Below are positions 1 through 11,593 of a stretch of 64,000 nt of DNA, one piece after another. Position numbers and translations under genes: made by a program. Positions within the stretch are counted from its first letter, which is position 1, and the number at the start of each line of letters is the position of its first letter. Under the pieces are notes generated by a model. It saw only the letters and a list, made by a program, of their open reading frames with translations. It did not search any database and was not told where the DNA came from. Source of the stretch: Bryopsis sp. KO-2023 (taxonomy: Eukaryota; Chlorophyta; Ulvophyceae; Bryopsidales; Bryopsidaceae); contig BSYQ01000003.1 in assembly GCA_030272585.1 (NCBI GenBank), positions 5,766,001-5,830,000 of the forward strand. The letters are read 5' to 3'.

Positions 1-255
1 TCCAAATCATGTTTTGCTGTGAAATCAAACATTTGAAGAGAACTGGTAAAATAAAAAAATAATCAACCTGCTTGACAGCATGCCTAAACCAAGCCAGAAA
101 TTTACCACAAAAGAAAGTAACATCAATTTTCTATCGGTACACTGGAAGAGTTGTCGAACTCAGTCCGCCTGCAGGGCTTTGTTTTTTATAGTCGAAATTT
201 AACATGTGCCCTTGGCATCCTCTGTGGTGTTCTGTTTTTTGTTGATACAAAGCAC

Positions 256-2110
256 TCATTTCAACAATAACTGATTGTTTACCGTGTAGTTCTCCATTGC
301 TTCCAGCTCCTCCTCCACCGTCCTCGCGCTCGTCCTCCAGGTGCCAAGTCTGGCCTTGATGGCCATGAGGTCACCAAATAATTTGGTGGCCTCACGCATC
401 ACTCCGTATCTGCTAGGCCACGGAACAAGCTTCAGAACCTCGTGTTCATCAACTAGTTTGTCCAGGTACGCGTCGCCAGCTTGCACGAATTCAACCAAAC
501 GAGGCATATCTTTGGGCTTCGCCTCCTCGATGTCCTTGGCCAAGTCTGCCAGCCCTTGTCGAAAACTGACTGCATCTTCTTGAATCAGTTTCTTCCGTGA
601 GCTCCGTGATTCCAACTCCTCGAGAAACAAAGAAGACGATCCTTGGGGCCCTTTGGATGGTGTTTTTACAGCCGTGTTCAGCATTTTGCCGCCCCGAACG
701 TATCGCTGGAACAATGTGACCACCTACAAACCACTTTTTCTTTTTTGTCAAGGAAAAGACTCGAAAGCATTGGTCCTTCTCCAAACGAGATTCCAAATCA
801 TTGTCTCAAGCCGAAGCGTGAAATTTCTTTGATTGGTAAGTCACAATTTGTGCACATTTTGGTTATTTCATGCTAACCTTTTTTTTTCAAAATTAGTCAG
901 GTTGCATTGGAAAATCATATCAATGTCTTCAATGTAAATCTTCTTCAGCAAAAATTGCAAAGATATGAAAAGTTCTTGTTCCCATTTAAAAACACGCAGA
1001 AAAAAAAAATAATAAAATGAATGCAATATTTTCACGAACACTGTTCATAATGTATTCGTGCAGCCTGTATATTTACAATGTGTTGAACACAGGAAGAAAG
1101 ACCAGGGTGGAACTGATGACAAGCCACAATATGACAGGGAAATAAACAATACATTTGTAGTGCATCCTTGATCACCTGTTTTTGGTGCACGATCTTTGCT
1201 GCTGATTTCACAAGACGTGGCGGAGGTGGTGGGATTCCCTTGCGCAATGGTGGAGGTGTAGGAGCTCCAGAAGGCAACAAACCTTTCGGAGGTGGGGGGA
1301 TCCCTTTGTGCAATGATGGAGGTGCAGGAGCTCCAGAAGACGGGAAACCTTTCGGAGGCGGGGGGATTTCTTCGCGCAATGATGAAGGTACAGGAGCTCC
1401 AGAAGAAGGCAAACCTTCCGGGAAGAAATCAGTCTTGGATGTTCCACCGCAAGATACCTTGGTTGACACTGGACTTGTCGGCGAACAGCTCTTTTTTGGA
1501 GTGCCATAATCATCTTCGACGTATTGAGAGGGGTTTGGCGGCAGCGCATCCAGCTCTGTACATCAAAAAATAGTCAGGCCAAATTAGCAACATTCTGAAA
1601 ATCTCTGTTATCGTTTTGCCTGAATAAAAAACCTTTTATCTCAACATGGTTACAAAAAAGGAATCATACAAGCACGAACTGAAACATTGTGGCACACAAG
1701 TTCAGGGGGAAGCTTCTGATCGAGAGGAGAAATGTTCATTGAGCAGCGTTCAGACGCACTCTTTTGTGGCGGCTCTGGTCCTTTTTTTGTTTCCAGAGCA
1801 CTCCTTTCTTCCACAGCTTTAGCCTTGGATTCGGTGATTTTGATGGCAGTGGGAAGACAGACAGTGGTAGGGCTGGCAATAGGAAGACTGGCAGTGGGAG
1901 GTGGTGCTGTCTCAACCTTTTCAGCTTCTTGTTCAACAGCGGCCTTTGCAACTGTGTCCAAACTTGCGACCTGGGCAAGATTCAAACTGGGGAGTCGTGG
2001 GAGAGCATGGGGCTTCAATGGCTCTTTGTAGTCGGATTCAGGAAACAAGGCAGCCTCCTTGTATGGTTTCCTGGTTGTGCATATGAGGGGGGGATGTGGT
2101 GGTGCCAGAC
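256..2110 (-). CDS. CHUP1-like / plant hydroxyproline-rich protein, C-terminal part (5' exons not found)
   Basis: Three exons can be joined in phase: 2110-1698, 1553-1176 and 723-256 (stop at 256). They give about 418 C-terminal residues. The first exon is Pro/Ala/Glu-rich. The second holds three roughly 22-residue repeats containing IPPPPKG and PSSGAP, the kind of polyproline that binds profilin or actin regulators. The third encodes a compact helical domain (...KDMPRLVEFVQAGDAYLDKL...) resembling the conserved C-terminus of plant proteins of the CHUP1 and 'hydroxyproline-rich glycoprotein family' groups. CHUP1 positions chloroplasts on actin; whether this protein does so is inference. The exon at 2110 begins in phase 1 after a clear TTTCAG acceptor, so at least one further 5' exon must lie upstream, in 2111-6900, where I could not identify it. 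Confidence 0.6.
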
Positions 2111-3316
2111 CTGAAAGATAGGCAGGAAGATGGGGCATTCATTGACATGCATGATCTCCTCATGCAGAATGTGTGTTGATCAGAGCAAACAGTCCTGTGA
2201 ATCAGGAATAAAGGTCCGGTTGAAAAGTGTCGTCTTTTCGAAAGGTGGATGACAAAATTAATCCCTAAAAAATAGTCATAATCAATACACATACATCCAT
2301 CGCCAATCATTCCACGAAATTTGAATTTTAATATTTTAGTATGAATATTCAGGGCAGAAAAGAACCTTTGATTCCTGATGTTGGTGGATTTTGCGTAAAT
2401 CAATGAAAAATGGCTCCATGGGAGGAGCACTGCTCTTTGCTGAATGGGCCATCTGGATTTTTTGTATCTGGCTGTGAAGTTCTGTTGATTGATTGAACAT
2501 GGAAAAGGTCCCACTGTCACTTAAATCCTGGATCTCTCAAGTAAGTTTGCCCTTACTTGTGGGGATGCTGTATGGGGGAGGGCATGCGTACGCTGCTGGC
2601 AGGCGCCACTGTTACACAACAAAGAAAAGTTCAACCGGAGTGCCTGATTTAGAAATAGGAAAATTTCAGAATCAGCAGGGAAGTTCATGTACCTTGGATG
2701 TGGGGGATTGGTGTGTGTGCAGTTGATAGTGTAAATCCCTTATCCACGTTGTGTACTCGGTGGTCGTTTTGGGGCTTGTCAGATTTGCCTGAACCTCCAC
2801 AAAGAGTCCAATCATTTTTACTTTCATTATCATATGGTCATGCATGCTTCAAGCTGACATCCCAGACAGTGGTGAGTTTTTTAAAACGAAAGAAACATAA
2901 GAATGAGGCTGATGGGTTCACACACCAGAAACAGGATTCACTGACACACACACACTTATCATCCAGAAAAGCCTTATGCACAAGATATGACTTCAAAAAC
3001 TAGTTAATGAGTGTTCATCTCAATCGGTCTTGGAGTAAAATTGTCAATCAACTCTTCAAATGTGGCAAATTCGTACAGAATTCCGATTCAAATCTTGGTT
3101 TTTAACACACAGCATCATATTTACTTGCTTTCTGCATTATAAGTGTAAATTTCACATCACGTTTGGTCGATTTAATGGAATGAACAAGTCACCTCTGCTA
3201 CCTCTGTTTTTTCCAGGCTGGACAGCCGGCACAGGAAGACCGACTGCCCTGAGCCAGCCGACGCGTTCACAGAGAGAGGTTGGTGGGGTTTTCTCTTGAA
3301 AGCTCGCTTTACTGCT

Positions 3317-3342
3317 TTTCCTAGTCTGAAAAGACTAGGAAA
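3317..3342. repeat. Perfect 11-bp hairpin with GAAA loop
   Basis: The arms TTTCCTAGTCT and AGACTAGGAAA flank a four-base GAAA loop, a GNRA-type tetraloop if transcribed. It lies in non-coding sequence between two ORF-poor stretches. A small structured RNA or a chance palindrome are both possible. Confidence 0.5.
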
Positions 3343-4893
3343 GCAGAAGCAGCCCACGCTCCCTCTGCGGCTTTCGAGTTCCTTCAACGAAAGAAAACCC
3401 AAACTCAAAGACCTCCCACAGCTGGCCGTGCGACGATATGCACCCACCCAATATTCGCAAGCATATATGCCACGAAAAATAGGATATATATTTCATCTTC
3501 TCGAACCCCACAGGTGCTGCATGAATATTGCGGCTGTTCCTTCGTTTCTTTTCTTTTGTGGAGGTTTTCCCTCACTTTCCACATCTCACCTCGTTTTTGA
3601 GAATGGTGGCAGTCATTTCTGCACTTGGAGATAGTCGAAACTGTGTCACCAAGAGAAAGTGTGCAGAAGGCTTTGGGCGATGCTGGCGCTGGTTTTATAC
3701 CTGCTGCGGTCACACTTGCTCCACGACCAGAACAACGGTCGTTTGGACATCACTCTTCGACAAACACCAAAACGGCAAGGAAAGACCTCCCTTGCACAAG
3801 TGCGTGTGTTAAGTGACGGCGGCCTTCGTCGAAACAGCAGCGGCCACGAGGGGTGCAAGGAGACTGTTCGCGCACGTGTCATGATATTCTGCGTTGCTTC
3901 ATAAACACATCGGCAGCAGGTTTCCTGGTGCTATTGCTGTAAAAGAGTCGTGTGGAAAGTGTTTGTTTGGGCGAGATGACACACAAACAAGTGCCCCAGA
4001 TCTTTCACATTCTACCGGGGAGGTTTTGGCGGCCTCTTATGATTTCTCAAGCCACTGGCTTGTTATATATATATATATATACGCTTTCGGTGAAGCCAAC
4101 GTATCAAGTGGCGGCTCAAATCACCGTATGCAATGATAGTCACTGTGCAATGATGATGTGATGTGTTTTGGGGGGATTGATGTAATTGATGTTTGTTTGT
4201 TTGTTTTTTTTTGTTTTGGGTGGATTCCATTTCAACGTTGCATTGATGCCTCAACACTTGGTTTACCTTTCGAATTTTCATCATAACAAATTCAAGACAA
4301 CGGTCGAATAATTGTTGTTTCCGCATAAAGCATCCCCTCATCTGGAGCAAGAGTGCAAAAATATATATCAATGAAATATCTATGGGATATGATCCTTGGT
4401 CCGATCCTTCAGAGAAGACCTTCCATTCAGAAGGGGGGGGGGATGGCACATTTGGGAATTCATGAGCTCTTGAAAGCAACAATGCCCGGTTCCTACATAG
4501 CTTGTAAAAGTCTTCGAAGCTTCGAATTTTCGGCGATCTTTTGCATTGAAAGAGGTGTTTAGGTTTCGGTAGCAGCATCAGTGACTTTTAACTGAACATA
4601 AAACATCCCAGCGAAGAATCAGGAAGTGACCACTCCATTAAAATCAGAAAATCAGCATGAGTTTTTTTTTTGATCAAAGAAAAAGTAAATCAAAGAGGGT
4701 GTAAGCGGAAAAATAACACTTTTGCAAAGGAGTCCATAGATGGACGATGGGACAATTTTGGTGGAAGCCCTTGAAAAATGATAAGACTTCTTGATTTCGC
4801 CCCCACCCCCCAGTTACAGATTTTAATGGCACGCAAGATTAAACTTGTATGTAAACTTGTTGAGGAGTGGTTCTTTTTCTTATTATACCTGCA

Positions 4894-4987
4894 GTGGGTT
4901 CTACTAGAACCCACTTAAGTTAAGCTTAACAATAACAATAATAATAACTGAAACTGAAATGAAATTAGAACCGTTCTAATTTCATTT
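4894..4987. repeat. Cluster of three short palindromes
   Basis: 4894-4914 is a 10-bp inverted repeat around one base (GTGGGTTCTA / TAGAACCCAC). 4919-4930 is the perfect palindrome GTTAAGCTTAAC. 4957-4987 has 15-bp perfect arms around one base (core ATGAAATTAGAAC / GTTCTAATTTCAT). The arms of the first and third share GTTCTA/TAGAAC. The region is otherwise AT-rich and non-coding. Confidence 0.8.
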
Positions 4988-6810
4988 AAATTATAATTTC
5001 ATGAGGAGTAAACCGCTTGTATCCACAATGTAATTTATGTTTGTTTGTTTGAGATTTATGTTTGAAGTGCTTCTAAAACTTTGATGGTATTGATGGCCGA
5101 TTGGGACAAGGTTATGTGATTCTTCGATATCAGACTTTGTTTGTTCGATACTGGATCTGGATTTTCTGGCTTATTTCAAATGCATGTATTAAATACATGT
5201 AAGTGTACAGCTAAATGTAATTTTCATTGCACAGTTTCAAACAAGAAAGATCTGAGTTTTATCCTGAAATGATTGCACGCGGTTGTTCGAGGTTTGGCGC
5301 TTTCTTGTTTGTCTTTGAATTTCTGGCATCCATTGGAAAGATTTTATGAGCCTTGATCAGTATACTGTGGGCATCGCCCAACGCTTCACTGTACTGAGCC
5401 GAGAGTCCGTATGTTCCAAAAAACGAATCACAGCACTAGGATGACAATTTTGTGTCTCATTTTTCTGACTGACGCACAGATAAAAATATACACTAGTGTA
5501 CTGGCAAACAGGCGATGCTCGCACACACAGGGCCAATGTCATCCGCAGTATAGCTTTTCCATCCAAAAAAGCTAGGAAACCGGGAAAAAAAACCCATTCA
5601 ATTCCTTCAAAGCCAAAAAGTTGAAAAAAACAATGCAGTACTCAGACCACCCTCAAAAAGCAGAAAGATGCCTTTTTTTCACCACTGGGGGGAAGTGGGA
5701 TTTTTTCCTTTTCCTTTCTTTTTTTGGATCCATACCGATGTATTACACACTGATGATAAAATCTGGCCAAATTTTAACTCCATGGAGTTGCAAGGAAGAG
5801 AGAAAAAAAGTGTGAGAGGAAATTAAAAAAAGTGAGATCTTGTGGTTTTTGTGATCCTTGTTGATACTGAGAGCATCCTTCCCCCCTCCACGTGAAGGAA
5901 ATTTTTATGGTTGGGTGTGTCTGGATGTAAAAAATGGTAAATTGGGGATAGCAACAGTGTGTAATTTCCTCTTCGAAATACATAGCAGATTGATGAAGCC
6001 TATAATGGATGCTATGTTCTTTGACACAGTCAAGTTAGGTGTGCATTTGATTTGTGTATGTGTGTGTGTGTGTCTGAGCCAAGTTTCAAATTTGAAAGTT
6101 TTTTACGTGTTAAAACGTGAAAAAGTTGTGATTTTTTACTCACAGGTGTGGGGTGTGTGGTTTGGAGGGGCATCTTTCAGTTGAATCTGTTTGATTGTTT
6201 AGTGTTTAGCTGGGACAGTTGAGTAGATTCTGGTTTTTGCATCGTTTGGTGGACACACTTTTTAGTCATCGGCCAAAGCGCGAGTTTTGGCAGGTCGGGC
6301 GACGTCTCCGTTTCTGGCGCCTGGGGGCGTGTGGCCGTTAGTGTTTGCGAGGGGGCGTTTTTCTGGCGTCGGGGGTGACAGGCGAATGAGTCGTGGTTTT
6401 GTGTTCGTGAGGGGTGCTGCAGGATGGCGTTTCGGATACCCAGGCTGGGGTATATTATGGGAACTGAGTTTGCTGTTGTTTTGTAACGGTTTCTGTTTAA
6501 TTCGAAGTTTGTGTTGAGGCGGTTGGCTGTTGGAAGCCCCTACGATTGTGCGTGTTTGTGTCGACGCGACTCTGTGTGTCTCTCTCCCTCGAAACCGAAC
6601 CGTCTGCCACTCCTTACCCGACTCGACGCATAATGATCACCAGGAGACTACAGGGTGACATCTTGTGAATGGGCAATTTCCCAGAGATTTAAATCGCTGT
6701 GCACCTTAGAAACACAACTGTGGCTGAAAAGCAGGAGAGCATACACGTTCATCTGATATCAATGAAAAATCTGAGGAGTCGTTCTATTCGCCGAAACTGG
6801 TCAAATTATA

Positions 6811-6928
6811 ATTCTCAAGTTGGCATCCGTTACATTGGCCTAGGCCTGTCAGGCCTATTAAGTCTTTCTGGACTGGCGGCGGCCGAAGTCCCTCTCGAAA
6901 ATACCACACACGATTCCACACACGCCAC
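6811..6928 (+). repeat. Dispersed repeat, left part, interrupted by element A
   Basis: This stretch matches the reverse complement of about 42843-42725, including the palindromic GGCCTAGGCC core and a block reading GAAGTCCCTCTCGAAAATAC. The match resumes after element A at about 19581-19598. The paired copy at 42708-42843 therefore shows the locus without element A. I do not recognise the repeat family. Confidence 0.75.
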
Positions 6929-7077
6929 TGTCAGAATTGATGGGAAGGTAGCTCGTGATTGATTAGACGGGGTCATCTTATGGGATTAGAACATGGGATA
7001 GATCAAACATGGTTGTGGTTAAAAGAACGAAGGTACTTTGATTCAATGTAAGCAGCTGTTTACTTCGTTGTTTGATA
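6929..7077 (+). repeat. Element A 5' LTR
   Basis: 149 bp, beginning TGTCAGAATTGA and ending TTTGATA. I see no difference from the copy at 19428-19576. It is very short for a Ty3/gypsy LTR and ends in TA rather than CA. Confidence 0.95.
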
Positions 7078-10000
7078 TGGTTTCGGAGCTTGGGAAAACG
7101 AAGTTTGCTACCTGGACTAGGGAAGTAGCCGAATGGGCGATTCCATATGCTGGGTGTGGGGGCCTTTCCTTTGAGGAAAAATCGTATGCGTTACTGCGAT
7201 TGGCAGTCCCTGGAAGCTCAGCGTGCCGGCTGTTTGCGAACAGAATTGAAAAGGTCCAAACGCAAGGACTAGAGTTAAATTTTATTAACGAGAAATATGC
7301 GGGTGCGGACGCCCTGGAATTTACGGTTTTTACGAATCCTTTGAGTGCGGTTGGCGCTGGAGAGGCATGGATGATTTTGGTCGCTGAATTGCGTGCGGCG
7401 TTACCTACTGACCTGGCGTCGGAGGAGCAAAAGTTGCGCAGGGAAAAAATGCGGCCCAAGGAAAAATTGGAGCATTTTACCACTCGATTTGTGCAGAAGG
7501 CGGAGCAGTTGGGTAAACTCGACGAAGCGGTGAAGTGCAGTATTTTTTATTCGCATTTGCCCAAGTCTGCGCAGGAACTCGTGCGCTCGTTGCCTAAGTC
7601 TACGACTACCTTAAAGGCAATGTTAAAGCGACTGCACGAAAGTTTTGCTTGGGAGGCCGATGCGGGCGTTGTTGGATCAGCCGCCGACCCAATGGAGATT
7701 GATACGGTCAATATTCAGAGCGTTATCCAAGGCGACAGAGTGGAGTTTTCGGCGATCAAGACCATGCAGGATTTTCGTATGGCGTCCAGGCATTTGGCTA
7801 AGCGCAATCATGGGTATCGAAAATTTTTACAGGATGTTTTGCGAGATGGGGATCGCGGAACTCAACGTCAGGGGCGATTTCAGAATCGACCCTGGCAACG
7901 GCCCCCGACTTTCCGCCCTGGTCAGTCAGAGCGCGAAAAAATTTTCAATATCGATACTCCTGTTTTTGAGGATGCGTTATTTGGTGGGATTGCATCGGAT
8001 TTCGTGGAGGAGGAGAAAGGGACCGAGCCCGCAGTTAACACTGTAAAAATGTCCAGTTCTGGTTCGTTATTGTTTTGCCCTGCTGTGGTCAATGCTCAAG
8101 TCACGTGCAATGGGCTTCTGGATACGGGTGCGGGAGTTACTCTTATTTCCGCGAAGATTGCAAGATTGGCTGGTGCCGTTCCCCAACCTACCGAGCGCGT
8201 TTTGCGCTGTGCGAATCAATCGGCGTTGACCTGTTTGGGTACAGCTCAGGTGACTCTTACTATAGGTCAAGCCTCGCTACAGCATTGGGTTTTTGTTTGC
8301 CCCGATTTGGGCTATGATATGATTGTGGGCAATGATGTGCTCTGTGAGCTCAAAGCCAAGCCCAATCCCGCCCACCGCGTTTTGGAACTTCCGCGGCAAC
8401 CGGCCGTCCAATGTTTGGCTGTCGCCCCCGAATCCACGGGTTCTGCTTGGCGGCTCAATGCGGGTGAGCCTTTGTTGGTTCCACCCGTGGTGAAAGACGG
8501 TGTGTTGTTTATGGCTTTGGGCTCTTCTCGGGTTATTGCTGCCCGTTCGACGCTTACTGTGGTTATTCCCGTTGCACCCTCCACTTCCGTGGCGTTTTTT
8601 GATTCGGGGCGTTTACCCGCGGGTGTTTCGGCTTCCTCGGCTATTTGGATGCGTGGTCATTCTCTTCGAGTTACTCTTACCAATGCCCAAGCCACGCCAG
8701 TTATGTTGGGTAGTCGGACAGCGATTGCTGGGATTTTATTACCGGCGTTAACTGTGGAGCTTAAGCAAGCGGATGGCGTTCTTTGTTGTTTGGCTGATGG
8801 TTCTTCTATGGCGACTCCTGCTACCCTCATTGCTAATGTTCGTCCTTGTGCGGACGCTCTTCAAACGCAATTTCCGGAGTTATTTTCGTCTACAGTGGGC
8901 TTGTTCAAGCCTGAGGTTATCGAGGAGCTGCCTTTTGTGTCGCCTCCTAGCTCGCTTGCACCCCCCCAGCCTCCCCTGGTGGGTCAGGAGTTTCTTGCTG
9001 CCCAGCAACAGATTACCACCTGGACCAAGCAAGGCGTTCTGCGGCCGGTTTCCTGGACCCCTCGGGTAATGGCACCTTTTTTTATGGTCCCCAAACCTCA
9101 TTCCTCTTCGTTGCGTATGGTCGTGGATTTTCGTTTGCTCAACGCCTCAGTGCGTCAAGTGTTTTCTCCGGGCTTGCATCGCCATGCCTTGGTTCGTACT
9201 TTAGGGCAAAAGAAGATTTTTTCCACTTTGGATGTGTCGTCGGCGTTCACTTGTATTCGCCTGCATCCGTCCTTGCATAAGTTTTTTGGGATTTGTTTTG
9301 ATCACCAGTTTTTCGTTTTTACTCGGTTGCCCTTTGGGTTTCATAATTCGATGCATTGGTTTTTGCGGGCGATTCAATATTCTCTCAGCCGTGTTCGTTC
9401 TCGGTTACGCAAAGAGGTCCCGGACGCGGAATTGTCGGGGTATGTTGATGATCTTTGTTTGGGGTCCGATTCTATTGAGTCCCACCGTCGCGCGTTGTTG
9501 ATTCTTTGTGAAGAACTTCAGCGCGACGGTTGGGTACTCAATTTTTCGAAGTGTTCGTTTTTTCAGAATGAGGTCTGTTTCGTGGGGGTTCGTTTTTCCA
9601 CCCAGGGTGTTTGTTTGGATCCTTCGGTGATTACCAAGGTCGCTCAGTTTCAGCGCCCGGTTTCCCGCCTGCAGTTGCGGAGTTTTTTTGGGTTGTGTTT
9701 GGGGCTGATTCCTTTCAATCCCAATGTGTCGGCGGTTCTTGCTCGCCTGCGTGCTTATTGTCAGGCCCCTCCAGAGCAGTTCTCTACGCCGGAGTTTTGT
9801 CGCGCTTGGGATCTTGTGGTCACGCGACTTACGTCTGCCCTTTGGCGTTTGGATTATTGGCAGCCCCATTCCGACGAGCCTTTGCGTCTGTACGTTGACA
9901 GTTCGTCTTTGGCCCATGGTGCTCTCTTGGTTCAAGGTCAGCGATTGGTGGCTATGTGGAGTGCCTATAATACGCAGCCTTTTCGCTCCTCCAATTTTTC

Positions 10001-10515
10001 GGAGCTGCGGGGTTTTTGCAGAGCGGTTACGGCCCTTCGAGCCTTTTTGATTAACCAGAAATTCGATATCTACACTGATAATCGAACGGTGGTGGCGATG
10101 TTTTCGGCTACGTCTTCTACCGACTTTATCCGTCGCCAATTGGCTCAAGTGCAAGATCTTTTTGTGTATCCTCTACGTGTGCACCATATTGCGGGCCAGG
10201 AGAATTTTTTGGCTGATTTGTTATCTCGCCAACGTTATCTCGTTCAGCGTTCGGAGGTTTGCCCTGTGGAAGCTGGAAATCAGGAGTTGTGTTTGAAAAA
10301 GGAATTGGAAAAGGAAGAGCAATGGAAGGAATTTTTACGTGCAGCTCAATTGTGCCACAAGCATCAGATGACTTGGAAAAATGGAATGTTGCAGAAATGG
10401 GTTGATTCGGATTATAAAGTGGTGGTTCCGCGCAGTATGGTCAAGACGGTTTTGGAAACGTGCCACGATAAAGCTGGACACTTTGGTGTTGAGAAAACCT
10501 TGGAGAGGATGCGTC
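7077..10515 (+). pseudogene. Element A Gag-protease-RT-RNase H and integrase N-terminus (interrupted Gag-Pol)
   Basis: The ATG at 7077 uses the last base of the LTR. The frame has no in-frame stop up to the element B junction. In order it encodes: a Gag-like helical region (to about residue 230, no zinc knuckle seen); an aspartic protease with DTGAGVT near 8118; a linker; reverse transcriptase with the YVDD catalytic box near 9441; RNase H with the LYVDSS and YTDN motifs near 9890 and 10070; and the two histidines (CHDKAGH) of the integrase HHCC zinc finger near 10465. Gag and Pol are one continuous frame with no stop or frameshift between them. The track-length protein reading beyond 10515 is element B LTR and not part of this gene. 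Confidence 0.9.
7078..7089 (+). promoter_or_regulatory. Element A primer-binding site, overlapping the start codon
   Basis: TGGTTTCGGAGC starts exactly after the 5' LTR. The TGG start is typical of pairing with the CCA end of a tRNA. The same 12-mer occupies the primer site of element B (16779-16790, minus strand). It resembles the plant initiator-tRNA site TGGTATCAGAGC at 10 of 12 positions, but the priming tRNA is not identified. The site lies inside codons 1-5 of the Gag-Pol frame. Confidence 0.75.
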
Positions 10516-11074
10516 TGAAACGGATTTGTTTCCTGAGGCTGAATACTTCCAGCCGCCACTTAACCCGTTCTTCACACACGTTGGGAGACGACCAGAAGTT
10601 CTATAAGAAAGGTCTGAGACACGAGAGTATACAACTGAATCTTATTTCAACAAGCTTGTTCTTTACAACGATCCCCAGCCTTTTATACTCTCAGCCCAGA
10701 GCTTCTAGAAAACTCCCAGCCCATCTCCTAACCTTACAAATACTAGCTATCATCTAGCTCTCCTCAAAACGTCTCTATCATTTCTCAGCTCAGCCCTTCT
10801 AGCCAGAGCTCCGACTAACCCTTTATAACCCTTGATAACCTCTAGACTAAGGACCCAGACTGAAGCTCCTTCCAGTCTGACTCCCAAACTCTCAGCCATC
10901 TGAGACCTGACACTGAATATACTGAACCTGGTTCGAACTCTTTTCACTACGTTTCAGCCTCTCATTGAGCATCACGTAACTACCCCATTCCAGTCAGTCC
11001 GCGACTACCTGGAACTCTCAGACTGTAACCTCTGTTTTCCGCCTAGATCTTCGCCTACTAAGTCAGCCGTTTCA
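10516..11074 (-). repeat. Element B 3' LTR
   Basis: 559 bp with TG...CA ends. It is the downstream copy in the sense of element B transcription. It matches 16792-17358 throughout except for an 8-base length difference close to its plus-strand right end. Confidence 0.95.
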
Positions 11075-11087
11075 CTCCTCCCCCCTT
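11075..11087 (-). promoter_or_regulatory. Element B polypurine tract
   Basis: On the minus strand, 13 uninterrupted purines (AAGGGGGGAGGAG) abut the 3' LTR. This is the expected position and composition for the plus-strand DNA primer of an LTR element. Confidence 0.85.
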
Positions 11088-11593
11088 AGAGAGAGATCGC
11101 TGACCCAGCGATGTTCTGTACACTAAGATCGTATTGCACGTCTCACCAGAACTGCCAAGTTAACTAACTCGCTTATTCTGAGAATACCTCTGATATAGCT
11201 GTAAGCAATATTCTCCGACGTTTTCCGTAACAACTTCCCGATTGCGACTTGAGCTGAATGTTGGTTTCTGCTTATGGTTACTACTGCCGCTGTGACATCC
11301 CATCCCAGCCCGTTCACACATAAACCCAACCCTGTTCAATAGACTTCACAGCCCATACTGGAAATCACACAGTTTCAGCTTCAGTCAAACTGTAATTTTC
11401 ACAAGTGTTTCTACACACCCAGCATGTTAATTGTTTTCCAGAAATTCCCTTTTTCCCTCACTTGATCCATTCACTGTTCTTTTCTTTTTCTTCCACAACA
11501 AAATAAAATTCAAACACCCAAATACCAATAAAAAAATCATATTTCACTCTTGATCCTATATTTTTTTTTTTTTTTCTATATATTCAACTCAAC

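Larger units (their letters stand above)
2111..6928. other. Long stretch with no supported gene
   Basis: No ORF here shows a recognisable domain. Missing 5' exons of the proline-rich gene at 256-2110 may lie here. Visible structure: a hairpin at 3317-3342, an (AT)n run near 4067-4081, three palindromes at 4894-4987, a TG microsatellite near 6056-6073, and a G/T-rich, CpG-richer block at about 6280-6540 whose composition differs from its AT-rich surroundings. The last 118 bases (6811-6928) belong to a dispersed repeat that also occurs at 42708-42843. Confidence 0.6.

Noticed and set aside
7038..7076. TTG start inside the LTR for element A Gag-Pol
   Set aside because: The first ATG is at 7077; non-ATG initiation inside the LTR is not needed.
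10516..10757. C-terminal 80 codons of the long ORF beginning at 7038
   Set aside because: These codons are read from the element B LTR; the same peptide appears at 16797-17033. They are not part of element A's Gag-Pol.
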